A stretch of DNA of 64,000 nt from Pandoraea oxalativorans (GCF_000972785.3 NZ_CP011253.3:2356001-2420000), one strand, 5' to 3'; positions 28,241-41,894 are shown, counted from the stretch's first letter. The notes: generated from the sequence alone by a model not told the origin. Numbers and translations are program-made.

Positions 28241-31200
28241 GTGCGTCTGACTTCCATCAAACTCGCTGGCTTCAAATCCTTCGTCGACCCGACGAACTTC
28301 GCGGTGCCCGGCCAGTTGGTCGGGATCGTCGGCCCGAACGGGTGCGGCAAATCCAACATCATCGATGCCGTGCGCTGGGTGCTCGGCGAGTCGCGCGCTT
28401 CCGAGCTGCGCGGCGAATCGATGCAGGACGTGATTTTCAACGGATCGACCGCCCGCAAGCAGGCGAGCCGCGCAAGCGTCGAACTGGTGTTCGACAACAG
28501 CGCCGGGCGCGCCGCCGGGCAGTGGAGCCAGTACGCCGAAATCGCCGTCAAGCGCGTGCTCACGCGCGACGGCACCTCCAGTTACTACATCAATAACCTG
28601 CCGGCACGCCGCCGCGATATTCAGGACATCTTCCTCGGCACGGGCCTGGGGCCGCGCGCCTACGCCATCATCGGCCAGGGGATGATTTCACGAATCATCG
28701 AGGCGAAGCCGGAAGAGTTGCGCGTGTTTCTCGAAGAAGCCGCGGGCGTCTCCAAGTACAAGGAGCGCCGTCGCGAAACCGAGAACCGTTTGCAGGACAC
28801 GCGCGAAAACCTCACGCGCGTGGAAGACATTCTTCGCGAACTGGGCACCAACCTCGAAAAGCTTGAATCGCAGGCGGTCGTCGCCAATCGGTTCAAGGAC
28901 TTGCAACGCGACGGCGAAGAAAAGCAGCAGTTGCTCTGGCTGCTTCGCAAAAACGAAGCGCAGAACGAGCAGGAACGCCAGCAACGCGCGATCGAGTCGG
29001 CGCAGGTCGATCTGGAAGCGCAGATGTCGCGCCTGCGCGGCTCCGAGTCCGATCTCGAAACGCTGCGCGCCGCGCACTATACCGCCACCGATGCAGTACA
29101 GGCCGCGCAGAGCGCCATGTACGAAGCGAACTCGGAAGTCAGCCGTCTTGAAGCCGAAATTCGTTACGTGGTCGAGTCGCGCAATCGCGTGCAGGCCCAG
29201 TTGGCGGCGCTGACCTCGCAGCGCGAGCAGTGGCAGGCCCGTTCGGCGCAGTCGGAGGAAGAACTCGCACTCGCCGAAGAAGAACTCATCATCGCCGAGG
29301 AGCGCGCGGCGACTGCGCAGGATCAGGCCGCCGATCAGAACGAGGCGCTGCCCGCGCTCGAATCCGGTTGGCGCGACGCGCAGAACCTGCTCAACGAGCA
29401 ACGCAGCGAGATCGCGCAGGTCGAGCAGAATCTCAAACTTGAAGCCGCGCATCAGCGCAATGCCGATCAGGCGTTGCAGCAGTTGCAGCAGCGTCAGGAG
29501 CGTTTGCAGGGTGAGGCGCGCGGGCTCGACAAGCCCGACGAAGCCGAGCTTGAGATCCAGCGCGGCGACCTCGCCGAACATCAGGCGATGCTCGAAGACG
29601 CGCAGGCCGAACTGGCGGACGCTGAAGAACGTCTGCCACGACTCGAAGCCGAGCGTGCCGAAGCGCAGGCGCGCGTGCAGTCGGAAGCGGCGACGATCGC
29701 TCAGCTTGAGGCGCGTCTGACAGCGCTCAAGCAACTCCAGGAAAGTGTGCAGACGGAAGGCAAGGTCCAGCCGTGGCTCGACAAGCACGAGCTGGCGCAA
29801 TTGCCGCGTCTGTGGAAGAAGTTGCATATCGAGCCGGGCTGGGAGCCGGCGCTCGAATCGGTGCTGCGCGAACGTCTCGCTGCGCTCGAAATCAGCAACC
29901 TCGATTGGGTGAAGGCCTTTGCGAGCGATGCGCCGCCGGCCAAGCTGGCGTTCTATTCGCCGCCACCGGCTGCGCGTGCGGTGGAAGCGCCGGCGTCGCT
30001 GCGTCCGCTGTTGTCGTTGCTGCGCATCGACGATCCGGGCTTGCGAGCCGTGTTGCAGGAATGGCTCGGCCACGTGTTCGTTGCCGACGATCTTGCGCAG
30101 GCGATGGTTGCCCGCGCGCAGTTGCCGGAAGGCGCGTCGATTGTCGTCAAGGCAGGCCATCAGGTCACGCGTGTTGGCGTCCAGCTTTATGCGGCGGACT
30201 CCGAGCAGGCCGGTTTGCTCGCCCGTCAGCAGGAAATCGAGAATCTGGGCAAGCAACTGCGTGCACAGGCATTGCTTTCCGACGAAGCCAAATCGGCTGC
30301 CGTGCGCGCCGAGGCGGCCTACAGTCAGGCAGCGCAGTCGCTGAGCGAAGTGCGCGGACGCGCCGAGCGCGCCACGCAACGCGTGCATGCTTTGCAGATG
30401 GACGTGCTCAAGCTCACGCAGGCTTACGAGCGTTACAACGCCCGCAGCACGCAGATCGACGAAGAGCTGCGCGAAATCGCCGCACAGATCGAAGAGCAAC
30501 TGGCGATGCGTGCCGAGTCGGAGGCGAACTTCGAACAAAGCGATGCGCGTCTGGCCGAGTTGCAGGCGACGTTCGAAGACGGCCAGCTTGAATTCGAATC
30601 GCTCGACAGCCAGTTGTCCGACGCGCGTAATCGGGCCCGTGAACTGGAGCGCCTGGCACAGGAAGCGTCGTACGGACAGAAGGGCATCTCCAGCAAGATC
30701 GACGAGCATCGCCGCAACATTCAGACGGCGCTCGAACAGGCCGAGCGCCTCGTCGTCTCGATCGAGCAGGCGCAGGCGGAACTCGCACAGATTACCGAGC
30801 AGACGGCCGAAAACGGTCTGCAGGACGCACTCGAACTGCGCGCCGAGAAGGAAGAGATTCTGGGGGCTGCCCGTATCGAGCTCGACGCACTGACGCAAAA
30901 ATTGCGTCAAAGCGACGAAGAGCGGCTGGCCGCTGAGCGTGGTTTGCAGCCTCTGCGCGATCGCATCACGGAATTGCAATTGAAGGAGCAGGCGGCACGC
31001 CTGAATCGCGAGCAGTTCGTCGAGCAACTGACGACGGCCGAAGTGGACGAGGAGGCGCTCTCCGCGAAGTTGACGGCGGACATGAAGCCGTCGTATCTGC
31101 AGGGCGAGGTCACGCGCATCAACAACGCGATCAACGCGCTCGGACCGGTCAACATGGCCGCGCTCGAAGAGTTGGAGACGGCGCGCGAGCGCAAGGTCTT

Positions 31201-31756
31201 CCTCGATGCGCAATCGGCCGACCTGAACGACGCCATCGAGACCCTCGAAGGCGCCATCCGCAAGATCGACGAAGAGACGCGTGTGCTGTTGCAAGGCACG
31301 TTCGACGAAGTGAACAAGCATTTCGGCGAACTGTTCCCGATGCTGTTCGGTGGCGGCCAGGCGAAACTCATCATGACCGGCGACGAGATTCTCGACGCCG
31401 GTGTGCAGGTCATGGCGCAACCGCCGGGCAAGAAGAACTCTACGATCCATCTGCTGTCAGGGGGAGAGAAGGCGCTCACGGCCATTGCGCTGGTGTTCGG
31501 GATGTTCCAGCTCAATCCCGCGCCTTTCTGTTTGCTTGACGAGGTGGACGCGCCGCTCGACGACGCTAACACCGAGCGCTACGCCAAGATGGTGGCGCGC
31601 ATGTCGGACCGTACCCAATTCGTATTTATTTCGCATAACAAAATCGCGATGGAAATGGCCAATCAGCTCATCGGCGTCACCATGCAGGAACAAGGGGTGT
31701 CGCGGATCGTGGCGGTGGACATGGAGTCTGCGATCAATCTGGCCGAGATCGCCTGA
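28241..31756 (+). CDS. smc: Chromosome segregation ATPase SMC
   Basis: SMC dimers organise and segregate the chromosome with ScpA and ScpB. The 1171-residue protein has Walker A GPNGCGKSNIIDAVRW near residue 30, and long coiled coils (about 170-510 and 660-1010) around a hinge near 520-650. The C-terminal signature LLSGGEKALTAIAL and Walker B FCLLDEVDAPLDDAN complete the head. Translation starts at GTG 28241 (MRLTSIKLAGFKSFVDP), the family N-terminus. It is followed by zipA and ligA, a standard betaproteobacterial order. Confidence 0.97.
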   Translation: MRLTSIKLAGFKSFVDPTNFAVPGQLVGIVGPNGCGKSNIIDAVRWVLGESRASELRGESMQDVIFNGSTARKQASRASVELVFDNSAGRAAGQWSQYAEIAVKRVLTRDGTSSYYINNLPARRRDIQDIFLGTGLGPRAYAIIGQGMISRIIEAKPEELRVFLEEAAGVSKYKERRRETENRLQDTRENLTRVEDILRELGTNLEKLESQAVVANRFKDLQRDGEEKQQLLWLLRKNEAQNEQERQQRAIESAQVDLEAQMSRLRGSESDLETLRAAHYTATDAVQAAQSAMYEANSEVSRLEAEIRYVVESRNRVQAQLAALTSQREQWQARSAQSEEELALAEEELIIAEERAATAQDQAADQNEALPALESGWRDAQNLLNEQRSEIAQVEQNLKLEAAHQRNADQALQQLQQRQERLQGEARGLDKPDEAELEIQRGDLAEHQAMLEDAQAELADAEERLPRLEAERAEAQARVQSEAATIAQLEARLTALKQLQESVQTEGKVQPWLDKHELAQLPRLWKKLHIEPGWEPALESVLRERLAALEISNLDWVKAFASDAPPAKLAFYSPPPAARAVEAPASLRPLLSLLRIDDPGLRAVLQEWLGHVFVADDLAQAMVARAQLPEGASIVVKAGHQVTRVGVQLYAADSEQAGLLARQQEIENLGKQLRAQALLSDEAKSAAVRAEAAYSQAAQSLSEVRGRAERATQRVHALQMDVLKLTQAYERYNARSTQIDEELREIAAQIEEQLAMRAESEANFEQSDARLAELQATFEDGQLEFESLDSQLSDARNRARELERLAQEASYGQKGISSKIDEHRRNIQTALEQAERLVVSIEQAQAELAQITEQTAENGLQDALELRAEKEEILGAARIELDALTQKLRQSDEERLAAERGLQPLRDRITELQLKEQAARLNREQFVEQLTTAEVDEEALSAKLTADMKPSYLQGEVTRINNAINALGPVNMAALEELETARERKVFLDAQSADLNDAIETLEGAIRKIDEETRVLLQGTFDEVNKHFGELFPMLFGGGQAKLIMTGDEILDAGVQVMAQPPGKKNSTIHLLSGGEKALTAIALVFGMFQLNPAPFCLLDEVDAPLDDANTERYAKMVARMSDRTQFVFISHNKIAMEMANQLIGVTMQEQGVSRIVAVDMESAINLAEIA

Positions 31757-31795
31757 CCCCGCGCCTACGATGGAGAAGAGAGAGGAACGCCGCGC

Positions 31796-33265
31796 ATGAA
31801 TGAACTGCAGCTGAGCTTGATTGCCGCAGGGGTAGTGGTACTGCTGGGAGTGGTGGCATATAACGCCTGGCAAGGCAGCAAGGCACGCGCGCGCATACCG
31901 CGTCGCATGCCGGTCGACGGGGCGGGTATCGACGCGACCGCCGGCACGCCCGACACCGACGACGACCGCCCGTTCATCGAACCGACGCTGTCGCCGCCGC
32001 GCGTGCCCACGCTTGGACCGGCTGCGGCCGGCACGTCGGTGCAAGACGCTTTTGCCATCAATGAAGATGCCTGGGACGCCCCGCCGGCAGCGCGCAAGCG
32101 TGCCGCGCAGGAGGCGGCTGCACGGGCTGCAGAAGGTGGCGATTCGGACGTGGTTGCCGACACTGCGCCCGTCCAGCCGGGTGACGTCGATGAGGCGCAA
32201 CGCCGCGATGCGCAGGAAGCGGCGACAGCCAGCGCGGTCGCACGCGTCGACGCTGAACTGGCCGCCGACGACACGGTAGACGCTGCCACGGCAGGTGCTG
32301 CCGCTAACGCCGCAGCGGCGGCCGATGCCGAAGCGGTTGCGCTGCAAGTCGATGCTGCCCCGACATCCACCGACGCTGCGGTGCCCGCACCGGCAACGCC
32401 CGCAGCGCCGGTTCCAGCCGCGCGTCCGGCGGCGCCGAGCGGACCGCCCCCGATCATCGACGAGCGTATCGACTGCGTCGTCGAGTTGCCGTTGGCGAAC
32501 TTGGTGGCCGCCGAACGGTTGATGCCGCTGACGGTGCGCATGCGCCGCGCGGGCAGCAAGCCGGTGAACGTAGAAGGCCGCATTGACGAAGCGTCCGCAT
32601 GGGAGCCGATTCGCACGGGTGGCCGATATCATCAGTTGCGCATGGCGGTACAGTTGGCCAATCGCGCGGGCGCCCTGAACGAAGTCGAGTTCTCCGAGTT
32701 CTCGAATCTCGTGCAGACGCTGGCGGATGCCGTCGATGCCTTGCCTGAATTGCCCGACATGATGGAAACGGTCGCCCGCGGCCGTGAACTCGACAGCTTT
32801 GCCGCACAATGCGACGCTCAATTGTCGGTCAATGTGCTGTCGGACGGCGCGCCGTGGTCGGCCAACTATGTACAGGCCGTCGCGACACAGGACGGCTTGC
32901 TGCTCTCGCGTGATGGCATGCGTTTCGTCAAACTCGATTCGCGTCAGAATCCGGTGTTCATGCTGCAATTCGGCGACACCAACTTCCTGCGCGACGACCT
33001 GACGTACAAGGGCGGCGACCTGATCACCATGCTGCTCGACGTGCCGGTGGCCGACGAAGACCTCCTGCCGTTCCGTCTGATGTGCGATTACGCCCGTTCG
33101 ATCGGCCAGCGTATCGGTGGCCGCGTGGTGGACGATCAACGTCGACCGCTTTCGGATGCTGCGCTGCAAAACGTCGACAAGCAATTGCTCAAGCTTTACG
33201 AACGCCTTGAGGCGCGCGGTCTTCCGGCGGGTTCGCCCGTCACCCGCCGTTTGTTCAGCCAGTAA
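31796..33265 (+). CDS. zipA: Cell division protein ZipA
   Basis: ZipA tethers FtsZ to the inner membrane. The 489-residue protein has an N-terminal membrane helix (LIAAGVVVLLGVVAYNAW, residues about 8-25) and a long Ala/Pro/Asp-rich linker (about 30-220). The C-terminal ZipA domain (about 220-370) includes ISYQLRMAVQLANR-type strands (YHQLRMAVQLANRAGALNEV) and FMLQFGDTNF. The long linker is usual for this group. It is 39 bases downstream of smc and ends at a terminator. Confidence 0.88.
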   Translation: MNELQLSLIAAGVVVLLGVVAYNAWQGSKARARIPRRMPVDGAGIDATAGTPDTDDDRPFIEPTLSPPRVPTLGPAAAGTSVQDAFAINEDAWDAPPAARKRAAQEAAARAAEGGDSDVVADTAPVQPGDVDEAQRRDAQEAATASAVARVDAELAADDTVDAATAGAAANAAAAADAEAVALQVDAAPTSTDAAVPAPATPAAPVPAARPAAPSGPPPIIDERIDCVVELPLANLVAAERLMPLTVRMRRAGSKPVNVEGRIDEASAWEPIRTGGRYHQLRMAVQLANRAGALNEVEFSEFSNLVQTLADAVDALPELPDMMETVARGRELDSFAAQCDAQLSVNVLSDGAPWSANYVQAVATQDGLLLSRDGMRFVKLDSRQNPVFMLQFGDTNFLRDDLTYKGGDLITMLLDVPVADEDLLPFRLMCDYARSIGQRIGGRVVDDQRRPLSDAALQNVDKQLLKLYERLEARGLPAGSPVTRRLFSQ

Positions 33266-33330
33266 GTCCAGGGCGATTTGCTGCGTTTGGGCACGGCCGG
33301 ATTCACGCGGCCTGCCGTCGCATTCGATGC

Positions 33331-35604
<2,274 letters not shown>

Positions 35605-35620
35605 TGTGAGGACCGAACCG

Positions 35621-36154
35621 ATGATCCGTGACATTCTGAAGATGGGCGATCCGCGCTTGCTGCGTATCGCCAAACCTGTCGAGCAGTTCGGCACGCCCGA
35701 GTTGGACGAGCTGATTGCCGACATGTTCGAGACCATGAAGCATGCGAACGGCGCCGGGCTTGCCGCACCGCAGATCGGCGTCGATCTGCAGGTGGTGATC
35801 TTCGGCTTCGAGCATAACGAGCGCTATCCGGACGCTCCGGAAGTGCCGGAAACCGTGCTGATCAACCCGGTCATTACGCCGTTGACGCAGGACATGGAAG
35901 AGGGCTGGGAAGGCTGCCTGTCGGTGCCGGGCCTGCGCGGTATGGTCAACCGCTATTCAATGCTGCGCTACGAAGGATTCGACCAGCACGGTCACGCCAT
36001 CGACCGCGTGGCGGAAGGATTTCACGCCCGTGTCGTGCAGCACGAGTGTGACCATCTGATCGGCAAGCTCTATCCGATGCGGATTACCGACTTCAGCAAG
36101 TTCGGTTTTACCGAAATCCTTTTCCCGGGGCTCGATCCGAATAGCGACGATTGA
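35621..36154 (+). CDS. def: Peptide deformylase
   Basis: It removes the formyl group from nascent N-terminal methionine. The three metal/active-site motifs are [10 protein letters not shown] near residue 44, EGCLSVPG near 90 (Cys ligand) and QHECDHLIG near 132 (two His ligands and catalytic Glu). At 177 residues it is of normal length. It begins 16 bases after ligA, so the two may be co-transcribed, and ends at a bidirectional terminator. Confidence 0.96.
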   Translation: MIRDILKMGDPRLLRIAKPVEQFGTPELDELIADMFETMKHANGAGLAAPQIGVDLQVVIFGFEHNERYPDAPEVPETVLINPVITPLTQDMEEGWEGCLSVPGLRGMVNRYSMLRYEGFDQHGHAIDRVAEGFHARVVQHECDHLIGKLYPMRITDFSKFGFTEILFPGLDPNSDD

Positions 36155-36224
36155 GTGGGACGCCGGGGTTAATGTGTCCCTGATCTGCGATTGACGTTTC
36201 ACTCCGGCGTTTGCCGGTGACGAT

Positions 36225-36253
36225 AAAAAAGCCCGCCTGATGGCGGGCTTTTT
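36225..36253. terminator. Bidirectional terminator between def and the pseudouridine synthase
   Basis: GCCCGCC-tgat-GGCGGGC (36231-36248) is flanked by six A and five T, so both convergent genes can use it. Confidence 0.9.
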
Positions 36254-36283
36254 CATGGCCGCGACGAGTGAATCGTCGCCGAA

Positions 36284-38122
36284 TCAGAACCCTTCGCCAG
36301 CACGCAGGTAACGCCATTCGCCCACAGGCAGATTGCCCAGGGTGATTTGTCCCATGCGAACTCGTTTGAGGCCCGTCACGTGCAAACCGACCAGTTCGCA
36401 CATGCGGCGAATCTGACGCTTCTTGCCTTCCTTGAGCACGAAGCGAAGTTGCTCCGGGTTCTGCCAGTCCACCTGTGCGGGCTTGAGCGGTTGGTCGTCA
36501 AGCTCAAGTCCGTGACGTAGCAGCGCCAGGCGGTCGGCCGGGAAGTGCGCCTGCACGTTCTGCGAGTGCTCGTTGTACGACACGCGCACGAGATATTCCT
36601 TCTCGATGTCCGAATCCTCGCCGATCAACTGCTTGGCAATGCGGCCGTCCTGTGTGAGGACGAGCAGGCCCGTGGAGTCGATGTCGAGGCGTCCGGCAGG
36701 CGCCAGACTGCGCAGATGCGACGGCGAGAAGCGCACGCCGGCGTCGTCTTCGGCCCAGTGATGCTCGCTGGTCACCAGCACGACAGCAGGATCGTAGCCG
36801 TCTTCCGCCTGACCCGAGACGTAACCCACCGGCTTGTGCAACAGGATCGTGACACGATTGGCCTGTTCCTTCTGCGCGGCTTGCACGACGGTGATTTCCT
36901 GCGTGGGCAGAATCTTCGTGCCCAGTTCCTTCACCACCTTGCCGTCGACACGGACCCAGCCCTTGGCGATCCACTCGTCCGCTTCGCGCCGCGAGCACAG
37001 GCCGAGTTCGGACATCCGTTTGGACAAGCGCAGCGAGCCAGCGGCGTCGTGGTGGATCTTGATATCGTCGTCATCGTCGTCGCGCTCAACTCGCGGTGCA
37101 CGCGAGGGACGTGCGGTGCGGTTCGCCTGACTGTCGCGATCGTCGCGCGAGAAGCGGCCACGCGGGGCTCCCTCGGCAGTGCGGCGCGGACGGTCGTCAT
37201 CGAAGCGACGGGGCGCACGATCATCGAAGTCACGCTTGGCAGGGCGTGCGAAGTCGCCACGTGAACCACCTTCGGTATTTCGACGCGCACGGTCTTCGTC
37301 GAAGCGACGAGGCGCGCGGTTGTCGAAGTCACGCTTGACCGGACGTGCGAAGTCGCCACGTGCACCACCTTCGGTATTACGACGCGGACGGTCTTCGTCA
37401 AAACGACGCGGTGAGCGACCATCGAAGCCCCCACGTGCACCACCCTCGGTGTTGCGGCGCGGACGGTCTTCGTCAAAGCGACGCGGTGAGCGATCGTCGA
37501 AGCCCCCACGTGCACCACCCTCGGTGCTGCGGCGCGGACGGTCTTCACCAAAGCGACGCGGCGCGCGATCATCGAAGCCCCCACGTGCACCACCTACGGT
37601 ACTGCGACGCGGGCGGTCTTCGTCAAACCGACGAGGCGCGCGGTTATCGAAGTCACGCTTGACCGGACGTGCGAAGTCGCCACGCGCACCACCTTCGGTG
37701 TTGCGACGCGGACGGTCGTCGTCGAAGCGACGCGGTGCGCGATCGTCAAAGTCACGACGTGCGCGGGACTCGTCGTCGAAACGGGCGGCGCGTGCACCGG
37801 CGACGCGCTCGCGTTGGCCGCGTGCTGGCGGACGTTCGCCCGCTGGACGCTTTTCGTAAGGCGCGCCGCCGCCTGCTGGCTTGCGCGGCGCCGTGCCGCT
37901 GCCGACCGGGCGACGAGCGCCACCGGATGTCGCGTCATTGTCCGCCGGACGCGGGCGAGCCGGCTTCCCGGCAGGCTTCTTCGCGCCGCTGGCGTCGAGC
38001 ATCGACGCGGGCACTGCCTTGGTCGGACGGCGCAATGCGCCAGCCGAGCGCACAGGGGAGCGCGTCTTGTCGAGGGTGCGGGGGTGTTTGGCGCTCAATT
38101 TGGCGCGCGGGGTATCGCTCAT
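36284..38122 (-). CDS. RsuA/RluB/RluF-family pseudouridine synthase with a repetitive Arg/Asp-rich N-terminal half
   Basis: It should isomerise a uridine in rRNA. The C-terminal part (about residues 365-612) has an S4 RNA-binding domain ([20 protein letters not shown]), the catalytic [17 protein letters not shown] and [24 protein letters not shown] resembles RluF more than RluB. The first 340 residues are low complexity, with about seven copies of [22 protein letters not shown]. Its ATG overlaps the glnD stop by four bases. Such tails are known in betaproteobacterial RsuA-family enzymes and probably bind RNA. The exact rRNA target cannot be told. Confidence 0.9.
   Translation of the reverse strand: MSDTPRAKLSAKHPRTLDKTRSPVRSAGALRRPTKAVPASMLDASGAKKPAGKPARPRPADNDATSGGARRPVGSGTAPRKPAGGGAPYEKRPAGERPPARGQRERVAGARAARFDDESRARRDFDDRAPRRFDDDRPRRNTEGGARGDFARPVKRDFDNRAPRRFDEDRPRRSTVGGARGGFDDRAPRRFGEDRPRRSTEGGARGGFDDRSPRRFDEDRPRRNTEGGARGGFDGRSPRRFDEDRPRRNTEGGARGDFARPVKRDFDNRAPRRFDEDRARRNTEGGSRGDFARPAKRDFDDRAPRRFDDDRPRRTAEGAPRGRFSRDDRDSQANRTARPSRAPRVERDDDDDDIKIHHDAAGSLRLSKRMSELGLCSRREADEWIAKGWVRVDGKVVKELGTKILPTQEITVVQAAQKEQANRVTILLHKPVGYVSGQAEDGYDPAVVLVTSEHHWAEDDAGVRFSPSHLRSLAPAGRLDIDSTGLLVLTQDGRIAKQLIGEDSDIEKEYLVRVSYNEHSQNVQAHFPADRLALLRHGLELDDQPLKPAQVDWQNPEQLRFVLKEGKKRQIRRMCELVGLHVTGLKRVRMGQITLGNLPVGEWRYLRAGEGF
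37175..37765 (-). repeat. Coding minisatellite, about seven units of 72-100 bp
   Basis: Units encode F-D-x-R-[AS]-P-R-R-F-[DG]-[ED]-D-R-x-R-R-[NST]-x-x-G-x-[RP]-R-G. Short units continue GGF; long units insert FARPVKRD. All unit lengths are multiples of three, and units are highly similar at DNA level, which suggests recent slippage or unequal exchange. Confidence 0.88.
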
Positions 38123-40683
38123 GGTTCCAATGCTTCGAGTAATTCGGTCTCGACGGCAATTTGCAGGCGACTATCCTGCAAACGGCTGCCGTCGAGCAGG
38201 AACGTGTCTTCGACACGTTCGCCGAGGGTATTGATGCGGGCGGTTCGCACGCTGACGCCGTGACGCGCAAGCACGCGAGCGACCGCGTAAAGCAAACCGG
38301 TGCGGTCGTTGGCCGACACCGATAGCAGGTAGTACTGACCACGTTCATCGGGCCGAAGATCGACACGCGGCGTGACCGGGAAGCTGCGCGAGCGGCGCGG
38401 CAGACGCCCCTTGCTCGGTTCTGCCAGAGGCTCTTCCCGCGTGAGCAACGACACCAACTCGCTTTCCACCAAATTGATGATGTCGCGATAACTCGTGTCG
38501 AGGCCCGGGTCGGTCAGCAGGAAGCTGTCGAGCGCGAAGCCCTGGCTGGTGGTGTGCACTTTGGCGTCAAGAATCGACAGTCCCTTGCGCTCGAAGTAGC
38601 CACAGATACGCGCGAACAGATCGACCTGATCGCGCACATAAACCAACACCTGCAACCCTTCGCCGATGGGCGATGGGCGCGCCTTGACGATGGGCGAGGC
38701 ACTGTCGACATGTCGCCACAGATGGCGCGTTTGCCACGCCACGTCCGCCGGGTCGTTGCGCAGAAAGTACGCGACGTCCAGCGTGTTCCAGAGCGCTTCC
38801 TGCGCGCGTTCCGGCACGGTGTACAGGCGCAACAGTCCGAGCGCTTCTTCCTTGCGCGTCTTCAATTGCGCGTGCGGGTCCGGGTTGGCGCCGCCCAGCA
38901 CCTGCAACGTCAGACGATAAAGGTCTTCGAGCAGCTTGCCTTTCCAGGCGTTCCAGACTTTCGGGCTGGTGCCGCGAATGTCTGCCACGGTGAGCAGGTA
39001 AAGCGCGGTCAGGCGACGCTCGTTTTCCACTTTTTCCGCAAAACGTCGGATGACTTCCGGATCGGTGGTGTCCTGCTTTTGCGCCACGGTGCTCATCGTC
39101 AGATGTTCACCGACCAGCCAGACGATCAGATCGGTGTCTTCCTTCGAGATGCCGTGACGTGTGCAGAAGGTGCGCGCGTCGACCATACCGAGCGTCGAAT
39201 GGTCACCACCGCGACCCTTTGCAATATCGTGGAAGAGGGCGGCGATCGTCAGCACCCACGGACGGTCGAAGTTCGCGATCAGCTGACTGCAAAACGGATA
39301 CTCGTGCGTATGCTCCGCGACCGCGAAACGGCGAATGTTACGCACGACCATCAGAATGTGCTGATCGACCGTGTACACGTGATACAGGTCGTGCTGCATT
39401 TGCCCGACCACGCGGCGGAAGTTGATCAGATACCGGCCCAGCACACTGGTCTGGTTCATCAGCCGCAAGGCGTGGGTGATGCCCTGCGGCTGCTGCAAAA
39501 TCTCGAGGAATGTACGGCGGTTCTCAGGGTCTGCACGCCACTGCCCGTTCATGAGCTCGCGCGCGTTGTAGAGCGCCCTCAGGGTTCTGGCAGACAACCC
39601 TTTCACCCCGACGACTTGCTCGTACAGCAGGAACGTTTCGAGAATCGCATTCGGATGACGTGTGTACAGTTCGTCGTCGACGATCTCGATCATCCCTTGC
39701 TTCTCGACGAAGCGCTCGTTGATCACGCGAGTGACGCCGCTGGTTTGAGGGAACAGTCGGGCTTCAACGTTCAGCAGCAGCACCGTATTGAGCTGCGAGA
39801 CCGCCTTTGCCGCCCAGTAATAGCGTCGCATGAGTTGCTCGCTGGCGCGCTTGGTCGTTGTGGCGTCGAAGCCGAGGCTCTGCGCAAGGGCCGTCTGAAG
39901 GTCGAACACCAGTACGTCCTGACGACGCCGTGCCAGCAGATGGAGCCGCGCTCGCAAACCCTTCAGAAATTGCTCGTTGCGACGCAACTCCTTGAGTTCG
40001 CGATCCGTCAGCAGATCGCGCGTGAAGAGCTCCGCCCAGCTATTGCCGAGTCCAGCCGCCTTCGTCATCCACAGAATCACTTGCAGGTCGCGCAGGCCGC
40101 CCGGGCTTTCCTTGCAGTTCGGCTCGAGGCTGTACGGGGTGTCCTGATACTTCGCGTGGCGCTGACGGATCTCGAGTTGCTTGCTCCGGAAGAACGCGAG
40201 CGGGTCGAGGTCGTCGGCGAAGCGTTGTTGAAATTTGTCGAACAGCGCCTGATTTCCGATGAGCAGACGCGCCTCCAGCAGGCTCGTTTGCACGGTGATG
40301 TCAGCCTGTGCTTCCGAGATGCACTCGTCGACAGTGCGTACCGATGAACCGATCTCGACGCCGATATCCCAGAGAAATCCGATGAACGGCTCGACGTGCG
40401 ACGTCAGCGCCTCGCCATCGGTGCCCGGATGCAGCAACAGAATGTCCACGTCCGAATACGGATACAGCTCGCCGCGTCCGTAACCGCCGACCGCCACGAG
40501 CGCGAAGTCGTCCGGCATCCGGTACTCGGTCCACGCGTCGCGCATGGCCTGATCGACGGCGTGGCATAAACCGTGCAGCAACCCGTCGATCTTGCCGTTT
40601 GCGACAAATCGTTCGACGAGTTCGGCCTTGCGGTCCTTGAGGGCCTGACGTAGCGGAGAAGGGGCGTGTGCACGTGCGTGCAT
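38119..40683 (-). CDS. glnD: Bifunctional [PII] uridylyltransferase / uridylyl-removing enzyme GlnD
   Basis: GlnD senses glutamine and (de)uridylylates PII proteins to control nitrogen assimilation. The 854-residue protein has the nucleotidyltransferase core [20 protein letters not shown] near residue 65, an HD hydrolase domain ([15 protein letters not shown] near 480) and two C-terminal ACT domains (from about 685 and 785). It overlaps the pseudouridine synthase start by four bases and lies downstream of map on the same strand, separated by 136 bases containing a GGCCGCC/GGCGGCC hairpin. Confidence 0.96.
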   Translation of the reverse strand: MHARAHAPSPLRQALKDRKAELVERFVANGKIDGLLHGLCHAVDQAMRDAWTEYRMPDDFALVAVGGYGRGELYPYSDVDILLLHPGTDGEALTSHVEPFIGFLWDIGVEIGSSVRTVDECISEAQADITVQTSLLEARLLIGNQALFDKFQQRFADDLDPLAFFRSKQLEIRQRHAKYQDTPYSLEPNCKESPGGLRDLQVILWMTKAAGLGNSWAELFTRDLLTDRELKELRRNEQFLKGLRARLHLLARRRQDVLVFDLQTALAQSLGFDATTTKRASEQLMRRYYWAAKAVSQLNTVLLLNVEARLFPQTSGVTRVINERFVEKQGMIEIVDDELYTRHPNAILETFLLYEQVVGVKGLSARTLRALYNARELMNGQWRADPENRRTFLEILQQPQGITHALRLMNQTSVLGRYLINFRRVVGQMQHDLYHVYTVDQHILMVVRNIRRFAVAEHTHEYPFCSQLIANFDRPWVLTIAALFHDIAKGRGGDHSTLGMVDARTFCTRHGISKEDTDLIVWLVGEHLTMSTVAQKQDTTDPEVIRRFAEKVENERRLTALYLLTVADIRGTSPKVWNAWKGKLLEDLYRLTLQVLGGANPDPHAQLKTRKEEALGLLRLYTVPERAQEALWNTLDVAYFLRNDPADVAWQTRHLWRHVDSASPIVKARPSPIGEGLQVLVYVRDQVDLFARICGYFERKGLSILDAKVHTTSQGFALDSFLLTDPGLDTSYRDIINLVESELVSLLTREEPLAEPSKGRLPRRSRSFPVTPRVDLRPDERGQYYLLSVSANDRTGLLYAVARVLARHGVSVRTARINTLGERVEDTFLLDGSRLQDSRLQIAVETELLEALEP

Positions 40684-40819
40684 GGCGGCTTCCAGGGAGT
40701 GGATAAACGAATCGGGCCGGGCAACGCGCTGCGAAATGCTGCGAGGCCGGGCCGGGCGGCCGCCAAAGTTCGGCGGCCGGACGTGACTGCTTCGTTGGAA
40801 TCTGACGGTTCTTACGTTG

Positions 40820-41647
40820 TTAAGCCGCAGTTGCGAACGACGTGACGTACGACGAGCCCGGCGGCGGTGCGGGCGTCTGGGCGGAATGAGTCAGCACCTC
40901 GTGGCCCGTCTCCGTCACCAGCACGGTGTGTTCCCACTGGGCCGACAGGCTGCGGTCTCGCGTCTTGACGGTCCACTGATCGGGCATCGTCCGAATTTCG
41001 CGCTTACCAGCGTTGATCATCGGTTCGATGGTAAAGATCATGCCGGCCTGCAATTCCAGGCCGGTCCCTTGACGTCCGTAGTGCAGGATTTGCGGATCTT
41101 CATGGAACACCTGGCCGATCCCGTGGCCGCAATATTCGCGCACAACGCTGTAGCCCTGCGCCTCGGCGTGCGTCTGGATCGCCTGCCCGATGTCGCCGAG
41201 ACGCGCGCCCGGACGCACCTGGTTGATGCCGAGCCACATGCACTCATAGGTGACTTGCGCCAGACGCTTGGCCAGGATTGTGCCGTCGCCGACGATGAAC
41301 ATGCGGCTCGTGTCGCCGAAGTAGCCGTCCTTGATGACAGTGATGTCAATGTTCAGCGCGTCGCCGTTTTTGAGGACCTTATCGCCGGGAATGCCGTGGC
41401 AGATCACGTCATTGACCGAGATGCAGGTGGCCTTGGGGTAGGGCGGGTAGCCGGGCGGCTGGTAGTTCAGCGGCGCAGGGACGGTGCCCTGCTCCTTGAT
41501 CATAAATTCGTGGCAGAGGCGGTCGAGCTCCCCGGTGGTGACGCCGGCGCGCACGTGCGGTGTAATGAAATCGAGCACTTCGCTGGCCAGGCGGCAAGCG
41601 ACGCGCATCATTTCAATGTCGTGGGCATTTTTGAGAGTGATGGCCAT
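40820..41647 (-). CDS. map: Methionine aminopeptidase, type I
   Basis: It removes initiator methionine after deformylation. The 275-residue protein has the metal ligands of the pita-bread fold in [35 protein letters not shown] and EHTVLVT. ATG 41647 ([14 protein letters not shown]) is the standard start; the open frame upstream is not needed. It is divergent from rpsB, as in many proteobacteria. Confidence 0.96.
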   Translation of the reverse strand: MAITLKNAHDIEMMRVACRLASEVLDFITPHVRAGVTTGELDRLCHEFMIKEQGTVPAPLNYQPPGYPPYPKATCISVNDVICHGIPGDKVLKNGDALNIDITVIKDGYFGDTSRMFIVGDGTILAKRLAQVTYECMWLGINQVRPGARLGDIGQAIQTHAEAQGYSVVREYCGHGIGQVFHEDPQILHYGRQGTGLELQAGMIFTIEPMINAGKREIRTMPDQWTVKTRDRSLSAQWEHTVLVTETGHEVLTHSAQTPAPPPGSSYVTSFATAA

Positions 41648-41858
41648 TGCGGAATCGGACAAAGTGCGGAAACAGTGACGCATTATCGCACCAATGGAGG
41701 GTTTTGGCCGGGTTTTGCCCTTGTCCGGCGTGGTTTTCGGAGCATTCCGATAGCGAATTTCCATCGTTCCGATCGAGGCGTCGGAAGCGATGCCGAACCG
41801 GCCGGGATGCCGCACAAACCGGGCATTTGCGGTCTGTCATCGCAAGTTCACGAGCCTC

Positions 41859-41888
41859 TTGAGTGATGGCGCGGTGCGATGCTATAAT
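41859..41888 (+). promoter_or_regulatory. Sigma-70 promoter of the rpsB-tsf operon
   Basis: TTGAGT (41859-41864) and a perfect TATAAT (41883-41888) are 18 bases apart. Transcription would begin near 41895, giving a 5' leader of about 280 bases before rpsB. Confidence 0.75.
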
Positions 41889-41894
41889 CTCGGG

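Noticed and set aside
28140..28250. Lys/Arg/Gln-rich frame before smc, considered as a small basic protein
   Set aside because: No ATG, GTG or TTG with a ribosome site in the frame, and it overlaps the conserved smc start.
28688..31450. Long open frame antisense to smc
   Set aside because: Shadow of a strongly biased coding region; no domain, no start signal.
37175..37860. Repeats with regular spacing, considered as CRISPR or as extra genes on the plus strand
   Set aside because: Units are contiguous, in frame with the pseudouridine synthase and lack unique spacers; plus-strand frames are open only because the repeat is.
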